Below are positions 25,974-32,406 of a stretch of 32,406 nt of DNA, in pieces. The position numbers and the translations under genes were made by a program. The notes below the pieces were generated by a model. The model saw only the letters and a list, made by a program, of their open reading frames with translations. It made no database searches and had not been told where the DNA came from. Source of the stretch: an uncultured Chloroflexota bacterium. Its GTDB lineage: Bacteria; Chloroflexota; Anaerolineae; Aggregatilineales; Phototrophicaceae. The stretch covers positions 1 to 32,406 of the forward strand of contig CALBRY010000022.1 in the NCBI GenBank assembly GCA_937927665.1, given 5' to 3'. The first letter of the stretch is position 1; every line of letters starts with the position of its first letter.

Positions 25974-25979
25974 TATAAT
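25974..25979 (+). promoter_or_regulatory. Candidate -10 box for the GT2 transcript
   Basis: A perfect TATAAT lies 6 nt before an ATG at 25986. No convincing -35 box is seen at 16-18 nt. A start near 25986 would give the GT2 mRNA a leader of roughly 320 nt. Confidence 0.4.
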
Positions 25980-25985
25980 GCCCGA

Positions 25986-26081
25986 ATGAATCCGATTTAC
26001 CCCGGAGCGTTGTGCTGCGTTTTTCTCGTCAATGACACGTGCAGCCCGCTCACCTTCTCCGATAAACACGCAGCCTGCTGA
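25986..26081 (+). CDS. Possible leaderless small ORF (31 aa, Cys-rich)
   Basis: An ATG six bases after the TATAAT box opens 31 codons ending in TGA. The peptide starts MNPIYPGALCC and contains four Cys residues. There is no ribosome-binding site, so it would need leaderless translation. It may be a leader peptide controlling the glycosyltransferase, or chance. Confidence 0.25.
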   Translation: MNPIYPGALCCVFLVNDTCSPLTFSDKHAAC

Positions 26082-26308
26082 TGGGGCGCAAGCGTCACAA
26101 GCAGGATTCCATCTATACCCTTTTGGTCATACGCATCGCGAGCAGACTGGATTACCTTGAGAGTAAACAGATTGTCTGCTGCTGAACTCCGAAAAACGGA
26201 GTCAGTGGTGAGCGGATGAACAAAGGCTGGACAGAACGACGTGGGGCAGGTTGATCTCTCCCACGCGCACCTGAATTTACCGGGAAACGTAGTCTGGGAG
26301 ATCAATTT

Positions 26309-27781
26309 GTGATCCTCACCCTGTTAACGGTCATATACCTTGTCTGCGTGGTTACGTTGAGCCTGTACGCCATCGCCACGCTGGTTTTAATCGTGTTGTA
26401 TCTTTTGCGTCGCAGCCACATCGTGCCGCCCGCGCCGCTCACGAGTTATCCCAAAATCGTCGTGCAGCTTCCCGTCTACAATGAGCGCTTGGTCGTCGCG
26501 CGCTTGATCGACGCCGCAGCCGCACTCGATTACCCGTCCGAACAGCTTACGATTCAGGTTTTGGACGATTCAACCGACGATACGACATGGATCGCCGCCG
26601 CAAAAGCCGCCGAATGGACGGCGCGGGGCGTCAATGTGCAGCATATACGCCGGGGATCGCGCGACGGATTCAAAGCCGGGGCGCTAGCATACGGATTATC
26701 GATCACGGACGCGGAATATGCCGCTGTGTTTGACGCCGATTTTGTGCCGCCGCCGGACTTTTTGCGGACAATGTTGGCATCGCTGATCGATCAGCCGGGG
26801 ATCGCGTGTGTTCAGGCGCGGTGGGGACATCTTAACCCGTTTGATAATGCGCTCACACGGATGCAAACGCTGGCACTCGATGGGCATTTCGTCGTTGAAC
26901 AGATCGCGCGGTCAACCAGCGGCTTGATGATGAACTTCAACGGATCGGGCGGGCTGTGGCGCATCGCGGCGATTGCCGATGCGGGCGGCTGGCGCGATAC
27001 CACGCTGACCGAAGATCTCGATCTGAGCTATCGGGCGCAGCTTCGCGGCTGGCGCTTTTTATATCGCCCGGATGTTGTCGTTCCGGCAGAACTGCCCGCC
27101 ACGCTGACCGCGTATCGTCAGCAGCAGGCGCGATGGGCGCGCGGCGGAACACAGGTACTCCGCTATTTGATCGTTCCGGTGTGGAAATCGCAGCGCGCAT
27201 TAGGGATCAAGCTGATGGCGACGGCGCATTTATGCCAGTACATCGTGCATCCGATGATGATCGCGCTGGCGATCCTGACACCGATCCTGACGCTCACCCG
27301 CGTTTTGCAGCATGTTTCGATCAGCGCGTTGGGGCTGCTTTCGATTGTGCCGCCTGTTTTGTTTATCCTCAGCCAAGGGGCGCTTTACCGCGATTGGAAG
27401 CGGCGCACACTGGCGCTGCCGATCCTGCTCGTGATGGGTATGGGGTTATCACGCGGGAATACGCGGGCGGTCATTGATGGGCTGTTCGGCGGACGCGGCA
27501 CGTTTAACCGCACCCCCAAAACCGCCGGATCACGCACTCAAGTAGATGCTCCTCATCTAAGCCTCGATTGGTTGTGGGAAGCGGGATTCGCAGCCTACAG
27601 CTTTGGCGCGATGATCATCGCCTATTTTTTGCTGCCGTCGCTGCTGCCGTATATGGCGCTGTACGGGATCGCGTTCAGTGTGTTTGCGTTCGTCAGCGCG
27701 CGTGAGGCATGGATTGCATATCGCTTCAGCTTGCGCGATGATGGAATGATCAGTAGTTTGAAACGTCTGCTTAAATGGTGA
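26309..27781 (+). CDS. Processive family-2 glycosyltransferase (CesA/CslA-like), membrane
   Basis: The 490-aa protein has an N-terminal membrane helix (about 5-33), a cytoplasmic GT2 domain and several C-terminal helices (about 300-450). The catalytic motifs are complete: VLDDSTDD (D86/D87), DAD (142-144), TED (234-236) and QQARW (272-276), the signature of processive beta-glycan synthases such as cellulose and glucomannan synthases. It probably makes and exports a linear polysaccharide. There is no PilZ domain and no BcsB-like partner nearby. The GTG start is supported by GGGAG 8 nt before it. The next gene, a secreted SH3b protein, starts 15 nt after the stop, so they form an operon. Confidence 0.9.
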   Translation: MILTLLTVIYLVCVVTLSLYAIATLVLIVLYLLRRSHIVPPAPLTSYPKIVVQLPVYNERLVVARLIDAAAALDYPSEQLTIQVLDDSTDDTTWIAAAKAAEWTARGVNVQHIRRGSRDGFKAGALAYGLSITDAEYAAVFDADFVPPPDFLRTMLASLIDQPGIACVQARWGHLNPFDNALTRMQTLALDGHFVVEQIARSTSGLMMNFNGSGGLWRIAAIADAGGWRDTTLTEDLDLSYRAQLRGWRFLYRPDVVVPAELPATLTAYRQQQARWARGGTQVLRYLIVPVWKSQRALGIKLMATAHLCQYIVHPMMIALAILTPILTLTRVLQHVSISALGLLSIVPPVLFILSQGALYRDWKRRTLALPILLVMGMGLSRGNTRAVIDGLFGGRGTFNRTPKTAGSRTQVDAPHLSLDWLWEAGFAAYSFGAMIIAYFLLPSLLPYMALYGIAFSVFAFVSAREAWIAYRFSLRDDGMISSLKRLLKW

Positions 27782-27796
27782 ACCGGAAGGGTGCCT

Positions 27797-28168
27797 ATGC
27801 GTCGAATCGCCCGCCTTCTTTTGATCCTCGTCGTTGTGATCGCGCTGGTACAGCAGATCGCCGCGTTTAGTGCTCAAGGCATACGGACGGGATGCAGCGG
27901 CACACTCCCCACGCGCTTGATCGTGCGGGAGCGTGCGCGCGTTTCGCCCGCTGGCGACGATTCGCCGCTCAATGTGCGCGCCGCGCCGGGAACCGATAAC
28001 GAAGTTCTCGGCAGAATCCCGATCGGCGGCGTGTTTTACGTGCTGGATGGCTACGAATGCACGCCGCGCTATACGTGGTATCAAGTCGAATACGAGGGAA
28101 TCACCGGATGGGCGGCGGAAGGCGATGCAGAGGTTTACTTCACCGAGGTGTATCCGCTGCTGCCGTAG
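27797..28168 (+). CDS. Small secreted SH3b-domain protein
   Basis: The product, about 123 aa, has a hydrophobic N-terminal signal (about 5-25, ARLLLILVVVIALVQQIAA) and one bacterial SH3 domain (SPLNVRAAPGTDNEVLGRIP, then TWYQVEYEGITGWAAEG). Two Cys residues (CSG and ECTPR) could form a disulphide. The ATG at 27797 is better than a GTG at 27791, since GGAAGG lies 6 nt before it. Its position directly after the GT2 gene suggests a helper that binds the wall or the new glycan at the outer face. Confidence 0.82.
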   Translation: MRRIARLLLILVVVIALVQQIAAFSAQGIRTGCSGTLPTRLIVRERARVSPAGDDSPLNVRAAPGTDNEVLGRIPIGGVFYVLDGYECTPRYTWYQVEYEGITGWAAEGDAEVYFTEVYPLLP

Positions 28169-28266
28169 TGCATCCTTGCGTTGAATAAATAATCCCTGAG
28201 TAAACCCGCGAAATGGCGCGCACATCGCGTCTAATACCTAGAAACAACCAATCAAGGAGTCCCACA

Positions 28267-28800
28267 ATGCTTGAAACTGCCACCCTCGCCGGAGGATGCT
28301 TTTGGTGCCTTGAGGCGGTCTATGATCAGTTGAAAGGCGTTCATGATGTGGTGAGCGGCTACAGCGGCGGACACGTCGAAAACCCGACCTACCGCGCCGT
28401 GTGCGATGAAACAACCGGACACGCCGAAGCGATCCAGATTCAATATGATCCGTCTGTGGTCACCTACAATGACCTCCTCGACGTGTTTTTCACCATCCAC
28501 GATCCGACGACGCTCAACCGTCAGGGGAACGATGTCGGCACACAGTACCGCTCGGTGATTTTCTTCCACACGCCGGAACAGCAGCAGGCGGCGATTGCCA
28601 AAATCGCGGAGTACACCGCTAAGAAGCTGTGGAGCAATCCGATTGTGACACAGGTTGCGCCGTTCACGCACTTCTACGCGGCGGAGGATTATCATCAGGA
28701 GTATTTCGACAATCATCCGTACCAGCCCTATTGTCAGGTGGTGGTTGCGCCGAAAGTCGCTAAGTTCCGTCAAAAGTTCTTCCAACAGTTGAAGAAGTAA
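28267..28800 (+). CDS. msrA: Peptide-methionine (S)-S-oxide reductase MsrA
   Basis: The 177-aa enzyme reduces the S form of methionine sulfoxide in proteins. It shows the GCFWC active site with the catalytic Cys at residue 11, then GYSGGHVENPTY, TGHAEAIQIQYDP, GNDVGTQYRSVIF and a C-terminal YHQEYFDNHPYQPYC. All are standard MsrA features and the length is typical. The second Cys of GCFWC (14) and the Cys in PYC could take part in recycling. AAGGAG lies 8 nt before the ATG. It stands alone and converges on sixA. Confidence 0.96.
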   Translation: MLETATLAGGCFWCLEAVYDQLKGVHDVVSGYSGGHVENPTYRAVCDETTGHAEAIQIQYDPSVVTYNDLLDVFFTIHDPTTLNRQGNDVGTQYRSVIFFHTPEQQQAAIAKIAEYTAKKLWSNPIVTQVAPFTHFYAAEDYHQEYFDNHPYQPYCQVVVAPKVAKFRQKFFQQLKK

Positions 28801-28807
28801 ACAGCCG

Positions 28808-28847
28808 CTTCACCCCTTCCGACATTCAAACACCGGAAGGGGTGAAG
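28808..28847. terminator. Perfect hairpin between convergent msrA and sixA
   Basis: A perfect 14-bp stem (28808-28821 with 28834-28847) has a 12-nt loop. It fills the gap between the two stop codons and could end both transcripts. There is no real T-tract on either side. Confidence 0.6.
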
Positions 28848-28855
28848 AAGCGCAC

Positions 28856-29332
28856 CTACCCCAAATTCTCGAAGATCTTGGGTGTGATCAGCCACATTAA
28901 TTCACCACGCAGCGGTTGATACGCCGAAATATCAATACGGGCGATCCCGCCTTTTTTCATGATGATCCGCCCGCCGCCGATCAAGTTCGACATCACTTTA
29001 CTAAAATCCGGCTCGTGACCGACAATCATCAGGCTGTCATCCATCGCCGAGGCGCGGGTGATCGCTTGCAACCCTGCAAGGTCAAATCCCGGCGCGAGTT
29101 CATCCCGCAGAATCGGCTTCAATTCCATGCCCGCACCGATAATATCGGCGGTTTGGCGAGCGCGGACGAGCGGACTCGAATACAGTCGATCGACTTCAAC
29201 GTCCATCAGCTTGAGCATGCGCGATAAGCGCCGTGTGTGACGAATACCGCGCTCGGTAAGCTTGCGTTGGGTATCCGGGATGCGCCCATCCGATTCTTCA
29301 GCGTGGGCGTGTCTCAAAAAGTACACGATCAC
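28856..29332 (-). CDS. sixA: SixA-type phosphohistidine phosphatase
   Basis: The 158-aa protein is a compact histidine phosphatase: the RHAHAEE motif (7-13) provides the catalytic His, followed by RKLTERG, SSPLVRARQTA and VGHEPDF with the second active-site His. SixA removes phosphate from histidine in phosphotransfer proteins such as HPt domains or the nitrogen PTS. The start is GTG at 29332, with AAAGGA about 9 nt before it. It lies 36 nt after galE and is probably co-transcribed. Whether it acts on the histidine kinase of this window is not indicated. Confidence 0.9.
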   Translation of the reverse strand: MIVYFLRHAHAEESDGRIPDTQRKLTERGIRHTRRLSRMLKLMDVEVDRLYSSPLVRARQTADIIGAGMELKPILRDELAPGFDLAGLQAITRASAMDDSLMIVGHEPDFSKVMSNLIGGGRIIMKKGGIARIDISAYQPLRGELMWLITPKIFENLG

Positions 29333-29368
29333 AAGCTGATCCTTTCCCTATGACGCGAATGTGCGGTT

Positions 29369-30352
29369 TTAGTCACCGTAGCCGCGCGGGTGCGTCTGAT
29401 GCCACTTCCACGCCGTTTCGATGATCCGCCGCAGATCGTACATTGGTTCCCACCCTAGCTCGCGCGAGATGGTGGTGCTGTCGGCGATCAATGTAGGAAC
29501 GTCTCCGGCGCGGCGCGGTCCGAATACTGCCGGAATCGGATGCCCTGTCACCTGACGGGCGGTTTCCAGCACTTGAAGCACGCTGTAGCCTTCCCCGTTG
29601 CCGAGGTTATAAACGCGGCTGCGCCCATCGGTCAGCGCTTCGAGCGCCAACACATGCGCCATTGCCAAGTCCATCACATGAATATAATCGCGGATTGGCG
29701 TCCCATCGGGCGTGGCGTAATCATTCCCGTATACCTGAACATTTTCACGCTGACCGAGCGCCACCTGAAGCAGAATCGGGATCAGGTGCGTTTCTGGCGT
29801 GTGATCTTCCCCGATATGCCCATCGGGATGCGCGCCGCACGCATTGAAATAGCGGAGCGCGCAGTATCTCAAGCCCTTTGTGCGGTCGAGCCAATACAGC
29901 AGGCGTTCACCGATCGCTTTGGTTTCGCCGTAGACGCTGCCGGGGATAATCCGCTCGTCTTCCGGGATCGGGATGCGCGACGGCTGATCAAACAGCGCCG
30001 CTGTTGAAGACAGGATAAAGCGGCGCGTACCGCTTTCGACAGTCGCTTCAAGTAGATTGGTGGTCGAAAGCACGTTATCGCGGAAATACTTAAACGGATC
30101 TTGCATGCTTTCGCCCACAAGGATGTGTGATGCGAAGTGCATCACGCCATCAAAGCGGTGTTGAGCAAAAAGCGCGGTCAAGTCGTTCATATCCAACAGA
30201 TCGCCCTGTACGAAGGTCGCCTGTGGGTGAATTGCACTGCGGTGTCCGGCGATCAAGCTGTCAAAGATGACAACTTCATAGCCGCGTTCGATTAAGACTT
30301 GGGAAACATGGCTGCCAATGTAGCCCGCCCCCCCGGTGACAAGCACTTTCAT
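29369..30352 (-). CDS. galE: UDP-glucose 4-epimerase
   Basis: The 327-aa enzyme interconverts UDP-glucose and UDP-galactose and so feeds galactose into surface glycans. It has the NAD-binding GGAGYIGSH near the N-terminus, the SSTAALF strand, the catalytic YGETK (Tyr-x3-Lys), RYFNACGAHPDG and IRDYIHVMDLA, all typical of GalE. I choose the ATG at 30352, since it opens directly on the conserved MKVLVTGGAG; an upstream in-frame extension to 30442 has no family match and runs into the mscS end. AAGGA precedes the ATG. Epimerase specificity for acetylated sugars cannot be excluded. Confidence 0.94.
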   Translation of the reverse strand: MKVLVTGGAGYIGSHVSQVLIERGYEVVIFDSLIAGHRSAIHPQATFVQGDLLDMNDLTALFAQHRFDGVMHFASHILVGESMQDPFKYFRDNVLSTTNLLEATVESGTRRFILSSTAALFDQPSRIPIPEDERIIPGSVYGETKAIGERLLYWLDRTKGLRYCALRYFNACGAHPDGHIGEDHTPETHLIPILLQVALGQRENVQVYGNDYATPDGTPIRDYIHVMDLAMAHVLALEALTDGRSRVYNLGNGEGYSVLQVLETARQVTGHPIPAVFGPRRAGDVPTLIADSTTISRELGWEPMYDLRRIIETAWKWHQTHPRGYGD

Positions 30353-30403
30353 AGAATTCGAGTCCTTCGGTTCGACTTGGTGTAAAGAGCAAAAACATGG
30401 TGA

Positions 30404-30445
30404 AAGGTGAAAGAAAACCCCAACCGTACTTTCATCTTTCACCTT
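30404..30445 (-). terminator. Hairpin at the 3' end of the mscS-like gene
   Basis: A perfect 10-bp stem (30404-30413 with 30436-30445) spans the mscS stop codon and has a 22-nt loop. On the minus strand a TTTTTG tract follows after several bases. It might be a weak terminator before galE. Confidence 0.4.
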
Positions 30446-31571
30446 CTTGGTTATCGTACACGTCTACTGGTCGATTCCCTCCCCGCACGGTAATTTGTGA
30501 ATCCCGCGTCAGCGTGACAGGTTGATACGGCAGGGCGACGGCAATATCCATCGCTTCCATCAAGCGCATCAGGTCGAGCAGAATGCGCTCTTTTTCGGCG
30601 GTGAATGTGCTCCAATCGACAATCACGACATAACAGCGCACCAGAATTTCGATTCCCTGTGCGCTCAAGTTGATCAAGTACACGACAATCGACGCCTCAT
30701 CCACCGTTTCCCGTTTGGCGAGAAGTTCACGAATCCCCGCGAGAAGCTGATCGACTTTATTGGATGGCGTATTATAGTGGATGGCAAGGGTGAGATCGAT
30801 CTGGCGTTTACTCAAGCGCGACCAGTTGAGAATGGTTGATCCGGCAAGCTTGCTGTTCGGGATGCTCACCAACGCTTGATTAATCTGGCGTACGCGCGTT
30901 GAACGAATGCCAACCTGCTCAACCGTGCCTTCAACATCCGGCGTTTTGATGTACTCGCCCACATGAAACGGGCGGTCGCTCACCAGCGCGGTAAATCCGA
31001 ACAAATTCGAGAGTGTATCCTGTGCGGCAAGCGAGATCGCCAACCCGCCGATCCCCAACCCGGCGATCAACCCGCTTACGTCATAGCCCCATGTAGCAAC
31101 GATCACCGCCACGCCGATCAACACGGCGAGAATCTGTAGACCTGTGCGCGCAAACGGCAGCAGCGATTCTTCGATCAACACGCCCGTGAATCGAAACAAT
31201 CCGCCGCGCGTACTGGTCAGGGCATTGATCAACCGGAGGAAGAACACCAGCGCCGCGACCAATACCAGCGTGCGCGTCACCTGAAAGATCAGCGGCGCAA
31301 CCGGCGGCGCAATCTCATACACGCGGGTGAACACATCGATCAACGCGGCGATCAGCAAATAATTGACCGGCGCGATCAAAAGCTGGCGCAGCGTGGTTTC
31401 GATCGTGTCCGTATTCGTCGCGCGCGAGAACAGGCGAATCAAAAAGCGCAGCAATATACGGCTGATTAAGCCGCGAATGATGATCAAGATCAGAATCGCG
31501 GCGGCGATAATTGGTAAACGGATGAGAATATCCCCGGCGGCAGAGTAGAGATTATTCCAGTCGATGACCAT
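30432..31571 (-). CDS. MscS-like mechanosensitive ion channel
   Basis: The product, about 379 aa, opens under membrane tension to release solutes. It has several N-terminal helices, then the Gly/Ala-rich pore helix (VSGLIAGLGIGGLAISLAAQ), DTLSNLFGF, the beta domain start PFHVGEYIKTPDVEGTVEQVG and IPNSKLAGSTILNWSR, all standard for MscS. The C-terminal cytoplasmic part is of ordinary length. I prefer the ATG at 31571 (MVIDWNN); upstream in-frame GTG codons at 31586 and 31598 are possible. It shares its upstream gap with the divergent DUF3592-type gene. Confidence 0.92.
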   Translation of the reverse strand: MVIDWNNLYSAAGDILIRLPIIAAAILILIIIRGLISRILLRFLIRLFSRATNTDTIETTLRQLLIAPVNYLLIAALIDVFTRVYEIAPPVAPLIFQVTRTLVLVAALVFFLRLINALTSTRGGLFRFTGVLIEESLLPFARTGLQILAVLIGVAVIVATWGYDVSGLIAGLGIGGLAISLAAQDTLSNLFGFTALVSDRPFHVGEYIKTPDVEGTVEQVGIRSTRVRQINQALVSIPNSKLAGSTILNWSRLSKRQIDLTLAIHYNTPSNKVDQLLAGIRELLAKRETVDEASIVVYLINLSAQGIEILVRCYVVIVDWSTFTAEKERILLDLMRLMEAMDIAVALPYQPVTLTRDSQITVRGGNRPVDVYDNQEGER

Positions 31572-31592
31572 AGCTCGATCTTTCACATGAAT

Positions 31593-31619
31593 TTGCACCT
31601 ACTCTATTCTGAGTATACT
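31593..31619 (+). promoter_or_regulatory. Candidate promoter of the DUF3592-type gene
   Basis: TTGCAC (31593-31598) and TATACT (31614-31619) are 15 nt apart, a slightly short spacing. The segment CTATTCTGAGTATACT resembles the promoter region at 1481-1498. Confidence 0.45.
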
Positions 31620-31689
31620 GTCACAAATAGGGTCATCTCTACCTATTCAAGCGATCTTGTCCGCCAATGGAGTGAGGAATTGGTGAATC

Positions 31690-32286
31690 ATGCCCGATTG
31701 GGAGGGGTTACTCCGGCTTGTGATCGCGGGGGGCAGTGTGGCATGCGGCGGAATCGTCGTATTCGGGATTCTTGGGGTGCTGTTCGCGCTGATGCGGGGG
31801 AAAACACTGTTTCGCAGTCTGCAATTCGGGATCTTTGTCGTGATGGCGAGTTTGGTACTCCCCGGACTGTTCGGAGTCGGAATTTATGCGTCATACAATG
31901 CCACATCTGCCTTCTTGAACAATGCCCAGGAAGCGCAGGGGGTCGTCGTCCGCTTGGTTGAAGGCAGAATGCAGGAAGGCGGCATCGGCTACAGTTCGAT
32001 TGTCGAATTTACCTCGAAAAATGGCTCCATAATCGAATTCGAAGACAACAGCGAAATGTGCAGTCCTGCTTGCAAACAGGTTGGGCAGCAGGTGACCGTC
32101 CTTTACGATCCGACCAACCCCACCAACGCCACGATCTCAAATCCGCTGACAAACTGGATTTGGCTGCTGGTGTTCGGCATTCTCACCGCGGTATTCCTCA
32201 TTATTGGCGTTTGGAACATCGTCGATTCATTCCGAAAAGACAAGTATTGGCGCGCTGTCGAAGCCGTTTTCGAAGCCGTCTCGTGA
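31690..32286 (+). CDS. DUF3592-type small membrane protein
   Basis: The 198-aa protein has two N-terminal membrane helices (about 8-35 and 43-66), an outer beta-rich domain (about 75-150) with a Cys pair (CSPAC) and LYDPTNPTNATISN, and a C-terminal helix (about 155-178). The QVTVLYDPTNP motif with flanking helices is typical of DUF3592. An in-frame TGA directly upstream (31684-31686) fixes the start at the ATG, with GAGGA 11 nt before it. The role of this family is unknown. Confidence 0.82.
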   Translation: MPDWEGLLRLVIAGGSVACGGIVVFGILGVLFALMRGKTLFRSLQFGIFVVMASLVLPGLFGVGIYASYNATSAFLNNAQEAQGVVVRLVEGRMQEGGIGYSSIVEFTSKNGSIIEFEDNSEMCSPACKQVGQQVTVLYDPTNPTNATISNPLTNWIWLLVFGILTAVFLIIGVWNIVDSFRKDKYWRAVEAVFEAVS

Positions 32287-32351
32287 CCCCAACATATCTC
32301 ATTCGTGCAACCGTATCACGCCAAAATGCCAGAGGAGCAGAAAAGAGTCAC

Positions 32352-32406
32352 CTTTGCGGCTTCGCGTCTTTGCGTCTTTGCGTTATGCTTTTTTCGTTCT
32401 CTTGGT
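32352..32406 (+). repeat. Dispersed intergenic repeat, copy B (cut by the window end)
   Basis: This copy matches copy A at 1394-1449 with one mismatch over about 42 bases, then a small length difference, and ends in the shared CTTGGT at the window edge. It follows the DUF3592-type gene in a non-coding tail. Confidence 0.75.

Larger units (their letters stand above)
25941..26308 (+). promoter_or_regulatory. Long leader region of the glycosyltransferase gene
   Basis: This 368-nt gap precedes the GT2 gene. It contains a TATAAT box at 25974-25979, a possible leaderless 31-codon ORF, and three successive potential RNA structures: a 7-bp stem (26141-26147 with 26174-26180), a 9-bp stem with one bulge (26182-26191 with 26197-26205) and a possible H-type pseudoknot (26240-26245 with 26260-26265, and 26247-26251 with 26269-26273). 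It could be a structured regulatory leader; no known riboswitch class is recognised. A minus-strand frame also spans part of it. Confidence 0.45.

Noticed and set aside
30353..30442. N-terminal extension of galE
   Set aside because: The conserved GalE sequence begins exactly at the ATG at 30352, and the extension overlaps the mscS end.

Overview
The window looks like a chromosomal segment of a Chloroflexota bacterium, most likely Anaerolineae-like. The evidence is a moderately high G+C content, many envelope proteins with Thr/Pro-rich linkers between a membrane anchor and an outer domain, repeated SH3b domains, a GlmL/MutL-type ASKHA protein with no mutase beside it, and an LCP-type envelope enzyme. 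This assignment rests on gene content and style; no rRNA or marker protein is present. I see no tRNA, rRNA, CRISPR array, insertion sequence or phage genes.

Layout. 1-2820 (+): the end of an FG-GAP propeller protein fused to a cytochrome c, then a membrane-anchored HEAT-repeat protein. 2868-10514 (-): a CgeB-like glycosyltransferase and an Ig/SH3b/CARDB lipoprotein in one operon, an LCP-family enzyme, a PLL-like propeller lectin with its own promoter and terminator, a protein ending in a J domain, and an Ala/Thr-rich protein with an LPXTG-like C-terminus. 10634-21548 (-): a tightly packed seven-gene operon that looks undescribed. It encodes an 88-aa protein from an apparently leaderless start, a two-anchor membrane protein, a polytopic membrane protein, a 1793-aa acidic disordered membrane scaffold with an SH3b domain, a second polytopic membrane protein, the GlmL-like ASKHA protein and a barrel-domain protein. 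21676-23367 (-): a double-domain SppA-type peptidase without a visible membrane anchor. 23496-25940 (+): an orphan PAS/GAF/PAS histidine kinase.

25941-28168 (+): a long leader with possible RNA structure and a possible leaderless 31-aa ORF, followed by a processive family-2 glycosyltransferase and a small secreted SH3b protein. 28267-28800 (+): msrA. 28856-31571 (-): mscS-like channel, galE and sixA. 31690-32286 (+): a small DUF3592-type membrane protein.

The common theme is the cell envelope: glycan synthesis (GT2, CgeB-like GT, GalE, LCP), surface display (lipoprotein, LPXTG-like protein, lectin, SH3b proteins), protein quality control and redox repair (SppA, J protein, MsrA), and membrane sensing (histidine kinase, MscS). 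The best candidate for a new system is the seven-gene operon. Its cytoplasmic ASKHA ATPase, polytopic proteins and giant motif-rich scaffold suggest an envelope-spanning assembly, though its function cannot be read from the sequence.
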